Origin: Monarcha castaneiventris obscurior | Lineage: Eukaryota; Chordata; Aves; Passeriformes; Monarchidae | DNA: 64,000 nt | Direction: 5' to 3' | NCBI GenBank assembly: GCA_026261815.1 | Contig: JAMPIT010000354.1 | Span: forward strand, 1,922,001-1,986,000 | Part shown: positions 42,557 through 52,880 of the stretch, piece by piece | Layout of the letters: each line of letters begins with the position of its first letter | Position numbering within the stretch: the stretch's first letter is position 1 | Position numbers and translations under genes: made by a program | Notes under the pieces: generated by a model | Databases searched by the model: none | What the model was told of the DNA's origin: nothing | What the model saw: only the letters and a program-made list of their open reading frames with translations

Positions 42557-44416
42557 TTAATGTAGTTTCCGTTTCTTCCGCCGCTTCCAAGCCACTACTC
42601 TGACTTCCTTACTGGATGGCCTCACGAAAGGTTTGACCCACTTGGCAGGTACCCACTTCAATCCCTGAGGGGTGGACATGCTTGCATACCCACGTCCCCA
42701 AGTTATCAGTTTAAAAGGTCCCTGGATCTGCTGCGACTCCAGATCCCGTATTAACACCTCCAGATTTTGTGTCAGTTTTTGCTTGCTGCGGTTATTAAAG
42801 TGTCTAAAAACAGGTGGTTCCATGTCTTCAAATGTTCCATTCAAGAAGTTGATGGTGAACAGCGCTTTACAAAGTCTCAGGGCAGGAGTGTTGGTTTTCA
42901 GGGTACCGCTTTGCTGTTGGAGCACTCTTTTTAGGTTTTGATGGGCTCTTTTGACAATGGCTTGGCCTGTGGGGGAGTGTGGTATCCCAGTCGTGTGTGA
43001 AATTCCCCATTGCTGGCAGAAGTTGGAAAAATATTGTGAAGTATAGGCTGGCCCATTATCTGTTTTTATTTCTTTTGGGATGCCTAAAACAGCAAAGGCT
43101 TGAATCAAATGTTTTCCCACATCAGCGGCCTTTTCGCCGGACTGGGCAGAGGCAAACATGGCCCCTGAAAAGGTATCAATGGACACATGCACACACTTCT
43201 GTCTCCCAAATTCAGGGATGTGTGTAACATCCATTTGCCACACTTCACAGCTATTGATTCCTCTTGGATTTACCCTGCTGCCTAAAGACAGGAGTTGGTA
43301 AGACTGGCAGCTAGGGCATGTTGCCATAATTGCCTTGGCCTGTGCCCGTGTCAGGTGAAACATGCGGACTAAAGCTGGCACATTCTGGTGGAACATAGCA
43401 TGGCTGATTTTTGCCTGCTCAAACACCATTGGGAGCTTAGCGAGCTCTGCTGGAGAGGCCAAAAGACCTGCTCTCCTGTTGCCCTCAGCAACTTCCCCTG
43501 GCAGGTCAGTGTGAGATCTCACATGCATCACATAATAGGGTTGCTCTCGGTGAGAAAGCAGTTTAATTAATTTCGAGAGCAACTCATATATGAATTTGCT
43601 TGAAACTTCTTTAAGAAGTGCCCCTTCTGCTCTTGTAGTTACTCCGGCCACGTATGCTGAGTCTGTGATTAGATTAAAGGGTTCAGGGAACCTCTCAAAG
43701 GCCCGTACAACCACCGCAAGTTCTGCTACCTGAGGTGAGCCTTGGACTACCTCAACATCAATTTCCCACTTTTGGGTACGTGCGTTTTTCCAAGTGATAA
43801 CAGACTTGTGTGTTCTACTAGAGCCATCAGTAAACAAGGTGAGAGCATTTTTGAGAGGCTTTCTGCTCTGAATCTCTCTTGGCATTAGATAAAATGATTC
43901 ATTAAACAGCTTGTGTTTTGGATTGTGACTTGAGATTTGGCCTGTGTAACTATCCAAGGCAAATTGTAAATTTATATTTGTCTGGACCAGGTGTTCTAAT
44001 TGGTCTGAGACTATGGGCAAATAGATGCATGAGAAATCACATCCTGCCAGAGTGCGGAGACGCACTCTGCCTTTGATGATGAGGCTTGCCATGACCTGCT
44101 GTGGTGTGGTGATAGTCTTGGACGGCTGGTGTGGCAGGAATTCCCACTCAATGATAATCAGGGCATCCTTTTGCAGCTCGTCCCACTGAAAGATCAAGGC
44201 ATGTAGGTGTGGTGCCTTACCTAGAATTATGAGTTCAAGGGGTAGGCAAGGTTGATACCTGTGAGCCTGTCTCTTTGAGATAGCTTCCTCTGCTTTCCGA
44301 ATTGCCTGCTTTGCTTCTGCCGTCAGTGTTCGAGGGGATGATAACTCCTGCCCTCCTGTTAAAAGATTAAAAAGAGGCACAAGGTCCTCTGTGGTTAGGC
44401 CAAGCCATGGTCTTAC
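42557..44416 (-). pseudogene. ERV-C pol: connection, RNase H and integrase
   Basis: One open minus frame of about 610 residues. RNase H shows TLFTDGSS (first Asp), a later AELAVV (Glu) and ITDSAY (Asp). Integrase follows: zinc-binding HAMFHQN then CPSC; core WQMDVTHI (first Asp), IKTDNGPAY (second Asp); then SPTGQAIVKRAH, where the catalytic Glu before RAH is Lys. The basic C-terminal domain (GPFKLITWGRGYASM, WVPAKWVKPF) ends at KRKLH. The D-D-K triad means this integrase is inactive even though the frame is long. Upstream, a TGA at 44417-44419 separates it from RT in the same frame. Confidence 0.9.
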
Positions 44417-45240
44417 TCAGTTGAGGCTTCCACAGAGTTGGTGGAGTTCTTGCAGGGTTCGTGGGTTGTCTTTGATGGAGAGTGGCTGAGGAGTAATTGT
44501 GGTTTCTGTGATTTTAAAACCAAGGTACTTCCAGGGGCTGGTTTTTTGAACTTTGTCAGGTTGGAGTTCAAACCCCTGGTCCTCGAGAGCTTGCACCACC
44601 TTTTGCAGTGTCCAATCTAGGTATTTGTCATTGGGGCAACAGATGAGCACATCATCCATATAATGCAGGATGATAGCTCTTTCTGCAATGGCTCGGACAG
44701 GTGACAGAACTTTGGCAACGTACCACTGGCAAATTGTGGGTGAATTTTTCATGCCTTGTGGCAGGACTCGCCAATGGTAACACTCCATGGGAGTTTCTCG
44801 GTTGATGGAAGGAACTGAGAAGGCAAACCTGGGGGCATCTGCGGGATGGAGAGGAATTTGGAAGAAGCAATCCTTAATATCTAGGACTGCAATTTTCCAA
44901 TGCTGTGGTAGCATAGCTGGAGATGGCATGCCTGGCTGAAGGAGTCCCATGTCATGTATAAGCTGATTAATCTGCCTAAGATCATGCAAAAGATGCCATT
45001 TGTCCTTCCCCGGCTTTTTAATAACAAAAACTGGGGAATTCCAAGGGCTGTCGGTAGGGACTATATGTCCTTTTGCCAATTGGTCTTGTACTAATGTGTG
45101 GAGCGCCTCTAATTTGTCTGCTTTTAGTGACCACTGATCCTTCCACATGGGAGAATCAGTTTTCCAGTGTAATTTTAGTATGGACCGCTCCATTTCAGCG
45201 GTCACCTCTAAAAATTTTGAGGTTGGGATCCGATGTTAAT
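44417..45240 (-). pseudogene. ERV-C reverse transcriptase, fingers to thumb
   Basis: The minus frame reads fingers (QDQLAKGHIVPTDSPWNSPV, FVIKKPGKDKWHLLHDLRQI), palm VLDIKDCFFQIPLH, LPQGMKNSPTICQ and the catalytic LHYMDDVLI, then thumb WKYLGFKI. YMDD is typical of class II retroviruses. It ends at TGA (44417-44419) and continues in frame into the RNase H/integrase part. The first codons upstream of 45205 run into the protease region in another frame. Confidence 0.9.
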
Positions 45241-45879
45241 TGTGGTGCCCCATTGGGACATGGCATCTCTTCCCCACAGTGTGAATTTGGAATCCAAGAC
45301 GAAGGGTCGGATGGACGCTATGTGTCCATCTGGGCCTTCTAATTGTATGACATTTCTAGATTGACGTGCAATTTGTGTTCCTTCAATCCCAGAGATTATC
45401 TCCTGAGGCTGCAGTTACCACTGTGACGGCCACTTGTCAGTTGGAATGACTGTCACATCTGCCCCTGTGTCTACCATCCCAGTAACATCAAATTTGTCAG
45501 CTCCCTGGCGCATTTGGCATTGCACTAGGGGCTTGCTGCTTCCCACAGCCTCTGTCCAGCCCACGAGAGCAGATGTTACATTGTGGTCTGTTTGAGGATG
45601 TGGTAAAAGGATAGCCTGGGCTATAACTTGGCTCTTAGATAAGAAGTGTGGAGGGTGGACACACCGTGCCATGAGGACAAAGTGTCCCTCTGGGCCCACA
45701 GATGTGAGCGCAGGGGAGACTTGAACTCCTGCAGGTGTCTTTTGTGTGTCCCCAATGACAAAGACATTTCTTACTTGTGGTGCATCGCAAGATGGTGAAA
45801 GGAAAACTGCTATGACTTTCCAGTCGCAGTCTTTGATGTGCATGTTCTCTCTGCAGACCACTTGCAGCCGTTGTCCCAT
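45241..45879 (-). pseudogene. ERV-C protease with a decayed dUTPase-like part
   Basis: The minus frame holds an N-terminal part with FLSKSQVIAQAILLP, which resembles a late dUTPase motif, then protease DVTGMVDTGADVTVIPTDKW with the DTG active site. A TAA follows WPSQW at about 45412. Sequence beyond the stop still reads protease-like (LWGRDAMSQWG), so this is a nonsense mutation within the gene. Confidence 0.75.
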
Positions 45880-45962
45880 CCGGTAAGGGTGAAGGTTAGA
45901 GGTTAAGGTGGGTTGTTCAACTCTATTTGTGTCTGTCCGCAGAGTTGAAATGCGGTCAGGTG

Positions 45963-46733
45963 TTAGTTTTTTTGCTGGGTTTGCTCCTGTCCTGCAGAGA
46001 CAAACACTGATTTGGGGTTAGTAACAGGTGGATGAGAAGCAGCATTAGGAGGTTTGCATATCATGCTTGCTGGGGCTCTACATGTCACAGACGTGTGGCC
46101 TCTTTTTCCACATCTGCGGCATAAGAGATCAGCAGGAGAAAAATTGCTTGTTGCCATTGCTTCCTGTTGGAGTTCATTGACCATGCCTCCAGGTTTTTTG
46201 GGAGCCGGATTATCATTTGGTTGTGAGACTGGCACCAAACAGGTGCAGGCCTGTATCATTTGTGTCAAGGTTGGTGGTGGATCCAGGGGAAGAGCTATGA
46301 TAACCTTATGGCAAGCTTCATTTGCATTAGCTTTCGCAATGGAGGTGATCATTAATTCTCTTCCATCCAAATCCTCAATTTGTTTCTCTACTGCTATTCG
46401 AATTTTGTCTACAAAATCGATAAATGGCTCATTGTTTGCTTGTCGAATTTGAGTGAAATTTAAGGCTGGAGCTAATTTAGCAAAGAATGCTGTCAATGCT
46501 GCATCTCGTATTGAATTTAAGGCTGCCTCTGGAATGGCTTGTGCCTGATCCTGAGGCTTTAGGAATAATCCTTGGCCCAAAAGGTGATCCAGAGTCAAAT
46601 TTACATTTGCAGGATCATTGTGAAGTATAGGCAGAAGTTGCACTAGATGCTTTCTCCAATCTGCTAGCCATAACTGGAATTCAGAAGGAGAAAGTAAACA
46701 AGAAAATACATTTCTTATATCATGCGGAACCAT
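45963..46733 (-). pseudogene. ERV-C gag capsid and nucleocapsid
   Basis: Capsid C-terminal domain with a major homology region (QIRQANNEPFIDFVDKIRIA) and one complete zinc knuckle CRRCGKRGHTSVTC. It ends QEQTQQKN. In a different frame from the matrix part (46820-47989), so gag is broken between them (46734-46820). Confidence 0.85.
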
Positions 46734-46819
46734 TACAGTTGTTGAGAAATTTGCCCTTAAAATTGTTTTAAAATAGGGGCTTTCTCTGCCATAATCTTTT
46801 TGGGCTTTGCATAATTCCT

Positions 46820-47989
46820 TTAATGATTGAGTTTCAAAAGCTTTCCAATTTGGGTTGTTTCCGTTGCGATTATATTGTACGGGTGCCGCAAAAGGAACTG
46901 AGTTACTAGCAGTTTGATTTTGGCTGTCTCACCCTGCCTTTGCGATAATGGTATCTTCCGGGGCAGGAGCTGTGGGCTGGGGAGTGCAGCCAGAAAGAGG
47001 AAGGAAGGGATTGTGGGAAGTGTAGTCCGGATGCGTGGCCGCGCCGGCGGCGGCGGGGGTAGACCCAGAGAGAAACGGGTTAGAGGCGAGGGGAGGGGGG
47101 GGAAGCGGGGGGGGGGGTGGGGGAAGGGTGGGGGAGGGGGATCCAGGGAGGGGGGTGGGATGGGGTGGGGGTAGGGTGGCAGGGAGGGTGGAGGGTAAGG
47201 ATTCAGGGAAGGTGGAGGAGAGGGAGTAAGGAGTGGGGAGGGTTTGGCATGTTGGGAGGGTGGGGGGTTCATTGGCAGGGCGGGTGGGTAGGTGGTTTGC
47301 AGGGCGGGTAGGTAGGTGGTTTGCAGGGGGGGTGGGTAGGTGGTTTGCAAGGCACTTGTAGGGGGGATGGGGACTGGGGGACATGTGGGGGACGGCTGCA
47401 TGTGTCCGCCTCCATTTTGGAGACTAGGACACGTGTTGCCGCTTTGGGGTTTGAATTGGGAATGGGAATTTGGGGATGCAGGGCAGGTGAGAGGGATTGG
47501 GGAAGACTCCATGGTAAATTCGCAATTTTTACCGTGGTCTGGGTACTGAGAAGAACAGGAAGATTGAAATGGCTGGTGGCACATTCGTGGCTGTTTGCCT
47601 GATATCTGTCCTGTTTTTCCCAGTTCAGGGGAAGAGGGGGTTGGAACAGGGGATTTGGGCTTGCAGGGAGGGGTTTGGTTAGAGGACAAACAGCATGGCT
47701 TGTAAACTTTTCCCTTTGAGGATATTGCTTCACAGATTGTAAGTAATAAAGGATAGAATCTTTTTGCCTTTTTGTTCCCTGCTTTTTTCAGAGGTGTAGC
47801 AGCAGCTCCTAATTCGTTCCAAAATGTTATATCTAGGGCTCTGTCAGGGTTTGCTTTGGGGAAAGTGACAAAAAGCCAGCGAATGAAAGCTTTCACGTCC
47901 TCTTCAGAAAAATCTTTTTTTTCTATTAACAGGGCACCCAAAACTTGGGTATAAAATTCTCTCTGGGGCAAGGACAAGCTGGACCCCAT
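46820..47989 (-). pseudogene. ERV-C gag matrix and expanded proline-rich region
   Basis: The minus-strand start at 47989 (MGSSLSLPQREFYTQVLGAL) has Gly2 for myristoylation and a class II-type helical matrix of about 100 residues (EEDVKAFIRWLFVTFP). Then comes a long proline-rich stretch with reiterated TYPPALQ-like units and PPPSLP-type runs (47100-47400), plainly expanded by tandem duplication of G-rich DNA. A short capsid start (LPLSQRQGETAKIKLLVTQF is only loosely capsid-like) precedes the stop at 46820. The upstream in-frame ATG at 47998 is also possible. Confidence 0.8.
47100..47345. repeat. G-rich tandem repeats within ERV-C gag
   Basis: GGGTAGGTGGTTTGCAGGGC-type units (about 47275-47345) and longer G-runs upstream; they encode the proline-rich part on the minus strand. 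Confidence 0.8.
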
Positions 47990-48399
47990 GATTCGCAAAA
48001 ATGCGAAGCAAAAAATGTGTCCTTAAGCCCGTTTTTCTTCCCGACCAAAAGGAAAAACATAAAAAACAAAAGAAAAAGTCCTGAACACCAGAATGTCCCC
48101 TTAGAAAAAATAGAGGAAGCGGGAATGCTTACCTGTTACACCAGAGAGTGTAACTGAAATGTGCTCCGGTGGGCAAACAACGTGCTGGCGCTGAGAAACG
48201 AAAAAGCCTCTGGTCGGTGTCTCGCTGTGTGTTTGGAGCCAATTCTTCTCGGGTCCAGAGAAGGGTTTTTTGGCTCTCTCTCACGCTGATTCTGCTGCGT
48301 AGAAAGCGGAGACTTCAGCGTGGTATGCGGCTGGCGCTAGGGACTGCTGGTTCTGGGTCCTCCCACGCGGTGTGCGGTGAGTTCTGCTGCACTGCTGGG

Positions 48400-48417
48400 G
48401 CCCCACGTTGGGCGCCA
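48400..48417 (-). other. ERV-C primer-binding site, tRNA-Lys(1,2)
   Basis: Minus strand TGGCGCCCAACGTGGGGC, which by memory is an exact 18-nt complement of tRNA-Lys(1,2). Only nine bases separate it from the TAGAC target copy, leaving no room for a 5' LTR. Confidence 0.85.
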
Positions 48418-48426
48418 ATTGCCACG

Positions 48427-48431
48427 TAGAC
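48427..48431 (+). repeat. Right target-site duplication TAGAC of ERV-C
   Basis: Copy of 41672-41676. ERV-B RT resumes immediately after it. Confidence 0.8.
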
Positions 48432-48700
48432 TTGAAAGATGCCTTTTGGACCTGTCCATTAGCTGAAGAGAGCTGGGATTATTTTGCCTTTCAGTGGGAG
48501 GACCCTGAAACGAACAGGAGGCAACAGTTCAGGTGGACATCTCTACCACAGGGTTTTGTAGAGTCTCCTAATCTGTTCGGACAAGCACTTGAACAGTTAT
48601 TAAGTCAGTTTGTGCCGGCAGAGGGGACCAAACTTTTACAATATGTTGATGACCTGTTGATAGCTGGTCCAAAGGAAGATGTGAGAGCATGTACTGCCGC
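48432..48700 (+). pseudogene. ERV-B reverse transcriptase, palm continuation
   Basis: The plus frame reads LKDAFWTCPLAEESWDYFAF, FRWTSLPQGFVESPNLFGQA and LLQYVDDLLIAGPKEDV. YVDD and LPQGF-ESP-LF are the gammaretroviral palm motifs, in agreement with the ERV-B part at 40921-41676. The match fades near 48690-48700, where other sequence begins, so the rest of ERV-B pol, env and the 3' LTR are absent. Confidence 0.88.
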
Positions 48701-48731
48701 GGCTGCCTTTGCCTGGGTCAGGCCGGCCGGC

Positions 48732-49376
48732 TGTGGGGTTCGTAGCCCCGCGTTTTACAGCGATGTCGGCTGGAGTGGTCAGGGCTGGTTGGCCCCGTCC
48801 CGTCAGGCCAGAAAGCCGTTCGCAGCAGGCAGTTCTTGGCTGTTGCAGGGCAGCAGCGAGAGCAAAGATGAGAGAATGGACACCGCTTGGCTTTAGTCCA
48901 AGTTTATTTCTTCTGCCCCGGGGGCAGAGAGATGTTAGCTCGAAGGGAGCCAGAGCGAGTGACGGTTACTCGCCCCTAGGGACTGGCTTTTAAGGGTTTT
49001 ACAAACTGAGGTAGATATCAGGAGATGACCAATACAAGGTAAGGGTACATGACAAGAGATCCAGTAGTAACATCTCAGGGGAGGAACATCTTACCTCTAA
49101 CAAATAACAGCATAGATAGAGGGAATTTCAAACCACGCTAGCTTGCCAGAGCCTGTGATCATTGGTAGCTCTTGTAACAGGGGACAGAGACTGATGTGAG
49201 TGACAGTCTCAGGGTGTGGGCTCCTTGTCCTCGGAGTTCTCCTTTGATCTGTCCTCAGGGACAGAATCGTTTGAAGAGAAGTTGACCCACTCAGAATTAT
49301 CCACACTAGCAATGGTCTCCAGGATAGCAACACTCCGGTTAGCAGGAAACTGGGAAGGAAGTTGCTGAAAGGCACA
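48732..49376 (-). mobile_element. Probable solo LTR between ERV-B and ERV-D, minus orientation
   Basis: Plus strand TGTGGGGTTCGTAGCCCC... to ...GAAAGGCACA (645 bp). On the minus strand TTAAAAG (TATA-like, about 48990) and AAATAAACTTGG (about 48899) lie in LTR order. The flanking six bases (GCCGGC and GCTGCC) agree in four places only, so the duplication is doubtful. Confidence 0.6.
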
Positions 49377-49379
49377 GCT

Positions 49380-50281
49380 GCCTCATGTGTCTGTTCTTGG
49401 TGTGGAGGACCGAATCATGTTGCCAAGCACTGCAGGGCTGCTGTTCCTGTTACCGGTCGGTCTTCATCGCGCTCGGGAAACAGGGTGCGGAGCACGCAGG
49501 GGAGACGTGCTCGGACACAAGTATCTCCTCAAAGCCCGCAGCCGATGCAGGTTTGCTAGGCCGACTCACGGCCAGCACCAGCGGCTCGGCAGGTGTGGAT
49601 GTCTGCACAGCAGAAACAGTAGTCTTAGACTCTTGCGGAGTGCAGAAGGTCCCTTTGGATGCTTTTGGTCCCTTGGGTGGTGGCATGAGCGCCTTTCTCA
49701 TGGGCAGGTCTGGTGCCACCGTTCAGGGTATCATTGTGCATCAGGGACTCATTGATGCAGATTATACGGGACGCATTTATGCCATGGTTTCCACACCCAC
49801 CCCCCTGGTTACAATTCCTGAAAAGACTCGCATTGCTCAACTTGTTCCTTTTAAGTCCTCTGTTCCCAGGACAGACTCAAGGTCACGGGGAGACGGCAGC
49901 TTTGGTTCTACTGGGCCACCTCAGGTTCATTGGACTGCTGTCTTGACCGGAAAACGTCCTGAGATGCGGTGCACCCTGTCCATCGCTGCTGCTACGCCGC
50001 CAGAGATCTCTCTCCGTGGGCTTCTCGACAGTGGTGCAGACGTCACGATCCTGTCCCTTGCCACTTGGCCTTCCCAGTGGCCGTTGGACCCTGTGGGGAC
50101 ACCTGTCGCGGGATTGAGAGGGACGAAGCGCTGCCACGTGAGCCAGAAGCCTGTGGTGATAACGGACTCAAAGGGACAGACAGCCGTGATTAGGCCTTAT
50201 GTTACTGAGACTGCTACTAATCTCTGGGGGAGGGATGTTCTGGCTGCATGGGGGGTGCGCATCGGGACGGATTTTTACTAG
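49380..50281 (+). pseudogene. ERV-D nucleocapsid end, dUTPase and protease
   Basis: A zinc knuckle CSWCGGPNHVAKHC is read in one frame (49362-49559), and the dUTPase-protease frame (49385-50281) starts inside it, one frame back, as with class II ribosomal frameshifting. dUTPase motifs: SAGVDV, GLIDADYTGRI, EKTRIAQLV and RGDGSFGSTG. Protease: LLDSGADVTIL (DSG) and later [10 protein letters not shown]. dUTPase hydrolyses dUTP, keeping uracil out of viral DNA. No internal stop. Gag upstream of the knuckle is missing; the LTR at 48732 abuts it. Confidence 0.88.
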
Positions 50282-51013
50282 GGGCCACTGCGGTGAAGGG
50301 CACAGACTGTTCCACACCTCCTATCCGTTGGCTAGTGGACAAAGCAATCTGGCAGGATCAGTGGCCCTTGCCTAAAGACAAATTAGTAGCCCTTCATAAA
50401 TTGGTTCAGGAGCAATTGGACCAGGGTCATCTGGAACCTTCTACCAGTCCCTGGAACACTCCTGTCTTCTGCATCAAGAAGCAGTCTGGGAAATGGAGGC
50501 TATTACAAGACCACAGGAAGGTTAATGCTGTGATGGAGAGCATGGGGACGTTGCCGGCAGGAATGCCGTCACCCACCATGCTTCCAGCAGATTGGCCGAT
50601 CCTCGTCGTGGATCTGAAGGATTGTTTCTTTTCAATTCCTTTTCATCCCGATGACGAAATTTGCTTTCACGGTGCCAGCAATTAACAACGCTGGACCGGC
50701 ACAGAGATATCAATGGAGGACGCTTCCCCAGGGGATGCGGAATTCGCTGGCCATATGCCAAATGTATGTGGCCAGAGCCTCGTCTGGAGTTCGCAAGCAG
50801 TTCCCTGCTGCTCAGTTTTATCACTATATGGATGACATATTGGTGGCTGCGTCCACCCAGGATGAGCTGCTGAGGATCCAGCCTCAGTTGCTCGATGCTC
50901 TGCATTCGCACGGGCTGCAGGTGGCTCCGGAAAAGGTTCAGCAACAACCTCCTTGGAAATATTTGGGGGTCAAAATTTTGGAACATACAGTTCAACACCA
51001 AGAGGTGTAATTT
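50282..51013 (+). pseudogene. ERV-D reverse transcriptase, frameshifted
   Basis: Fingers and palm start in one frame ([37 protein letters not shown]), then the reading frame changes near 50655 and continues LPQGMRNSLAICQMYVA, FYHYMDDILVAAS and WKYLGVKIL. YMDD marks class II. A TAA at 51008-51010 ends this part; the following RNase H frame starts at 51014 in the same register. Organisation and motifs parallel ERV-C, so the two are related families. Confidence 0.88.
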
Positions 51014-51949
51014 GTGCAATCAGTGAAGACGCTGAACGATGACCAGAAATTGGTGGGTGTCATTGCTTGGTTACGTCCGTATTTGGGACTGACCACGGCG
51101 CAGTTGTCGCCTTTATTTGATTTGTTGAAGGGAGACCCTGATTTGAAGTCATCTCGCACATTGACCCCAGAGGCACGTCAGGTGCTGGAGGAGGTGCAGC
51201 GGGCTGTTTCTGCTCGACAGGTGTGTCGCATTGATCCCTCCGTTGATGTCACTGTTTTCATCACCACTCCAGAGCTGCATCCCACAGGTATCATTGGCCA
51301 ATGGAGTGACAAATGGTCCGATCCTTTGCACGTCCTGGAATGGGTCTTCTTGCCCCATCAGCCGCAGAAGACGGCAACTGCATTGTTTGAGCTGATCGCT
51401 CGCTTGATAGTCAAATGCCGGCAACGGTGTTTGCAATTGATGAGTGCAGACCCCGCACAGATTGTACTACCGGTACAGCGGGAAGACTTTGACTGGAGCT
51501 TTGCGAACAGCGTTTCTCTGCAAAGTGCTCTAGAGAATTTTTCAGGGCAGATTGCGTATCATCTGCCTAGCCACAAGTTGCTGCAAGTGGCCAAACTCAC
51601 AGAGATTTCTCTGAGGCCCAAACACAGTCAGGAGCCAGTGCATGGACCCACTGTCTTTACTGACGGTTCGGGCAGAACCGGGAAGGCCATTGTTACTTGG
51701 AGGGATGGATCTCAGTGGCAGGTTCTAGAAGGTCATGAGGTTGGCTCAGCCCATTTGGGTGAATTGAGGGTTGCTCTTATGGCATTTCAAAAGTTCTCCC
51801 AGCAACCTTTCAATCTGGTCACAGATTCCACCTATGTGGCTGACATAGCAAAGCGGTTGAGTTATTCAGTTTTGAAAGAGGTCAGCAATGCTGCTCTGTT
51901 TCATTTGCTGAAGACCCTGTGGTGTGTCATTCAGGAATGGGTTCATCTC
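51014..51949 (+). pseudogene. ERV-D connection and RNase H, cut by an LTR
   Basis: Continues the RT frame: connection domain (WVFLPHQPQKTATALFELIA), then RNase H with TVFTDGSGRTGKAIV (first Asp), HLGELRVAL (Glu) and LVTDSTYVADI (Asp). The frame meets an inserted LTR at 51950 and stops a few codons into it. The remainder resumes at 52881. Confidence 0.88.
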
Positions 51950-52880
51950 TGTTAAGAATGTTCCACTTTGTTTGCCCATTGCATCTTAAGTGAGGATAAA
52001 ATCATTCATACTGTCTCTTAATTAATAATTAAAGTTTTACTTAGCTGTTTAATGTACTCTATCCAAGTTGAATTTACCTACCTGTCTGTTCCTATGTGTT
52101 CAACTTACCTCGAAGTTAAAATCACTTAAAAGAGGTTCCTATTTAAAGTTTACATTGTTCTTTACTGCTTGAATAACTTACTTACCTGTTTATGAGCTTT
52201 CAAAAGCTTGAGAAATCTTGTTTATTGAGAGTTTTATATATTTTTGTTAATATAAATGGACTGGGGACTCTGAATCTAAAGGAGATTTCTAAGTGCCACA
52301 TGCTATTTTTGGACCTGGCCCTTGCTCCTGTAAGTCGTCGCCATGACAACTTGGAATATTAATGAGGACATTTTCCCGCCGAACCATCAAGTGACATCAC
52401 CTCCAAGCAAGTTTAAAGCCATTGGCCAGAGAAGGTGACCTCACTGGGACGACCATCCAATCCCAAGAGACTAAAGGGGCGGACTTGTGGGTGGCAACGG
52501 GCAGGGACTATGGGTTATAAAAAGGAGGGCAGCTCCCACCCCTCCCGCTTTTTGCCTTAGGGTTAGCCTGGGTAAAGCTCACCGCTGCTCCTGGCCTCTA
52601 TCCCTTAAAGGGACACTTTAAAATTCTTCGACTTTGGACTAGCCAAAGTCAAGCCAGCGGTGCAAGCTCCTCACAGAGGACTTGCAGCCTAACCGGCTGG
52701 AAAGGGTCTCTGATCCTGCACCCCGAGATTTTAATTATTCTGCCTTTCCTAATGAGCCTATATCCCAGTGGATCCCGCAATATATATTTTTCCCGATTTT
52801 AAATTTTTCACTTGCTTTTTCCTTTGTTAAATAAACTTTTTACTTTTTATACTAAATCGAGAGCTGTCTCATTCCTGACA
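51950..52880 (+). mobile_element. 931-bp solo LTR inserted in ERV-D RNase H
   Basis: Begins TGTTAAGAATG and ends CCTGACA. TATA at about 52517 (GGGTTATAAAAAGG), AATAAA at about 52829. The flanks ATCTC (51945-51949) and ATCCC (52881-52885) form a 5-bp duplication with one change. Pol of ERV-D resumes directly after it. Confidence 0.9.

Larger units (their letters stand above)
41677..48426 (-). mobile_element. ERV-C: class II provirus without LTRs, inserted in ERV-B
   Basis: A 6750-bp minus-strand insert ordered PBS, gag, protease, RT, RNase H, integrase, env surface subunit. Only CGTGGCAAT precedes the PBS on the minus strand, and the other end stops at KKRS in env; neither LTR nor env transmembrane subunit is present. 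Genes carry several stops and frame breaks. Confidence 0.88.
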
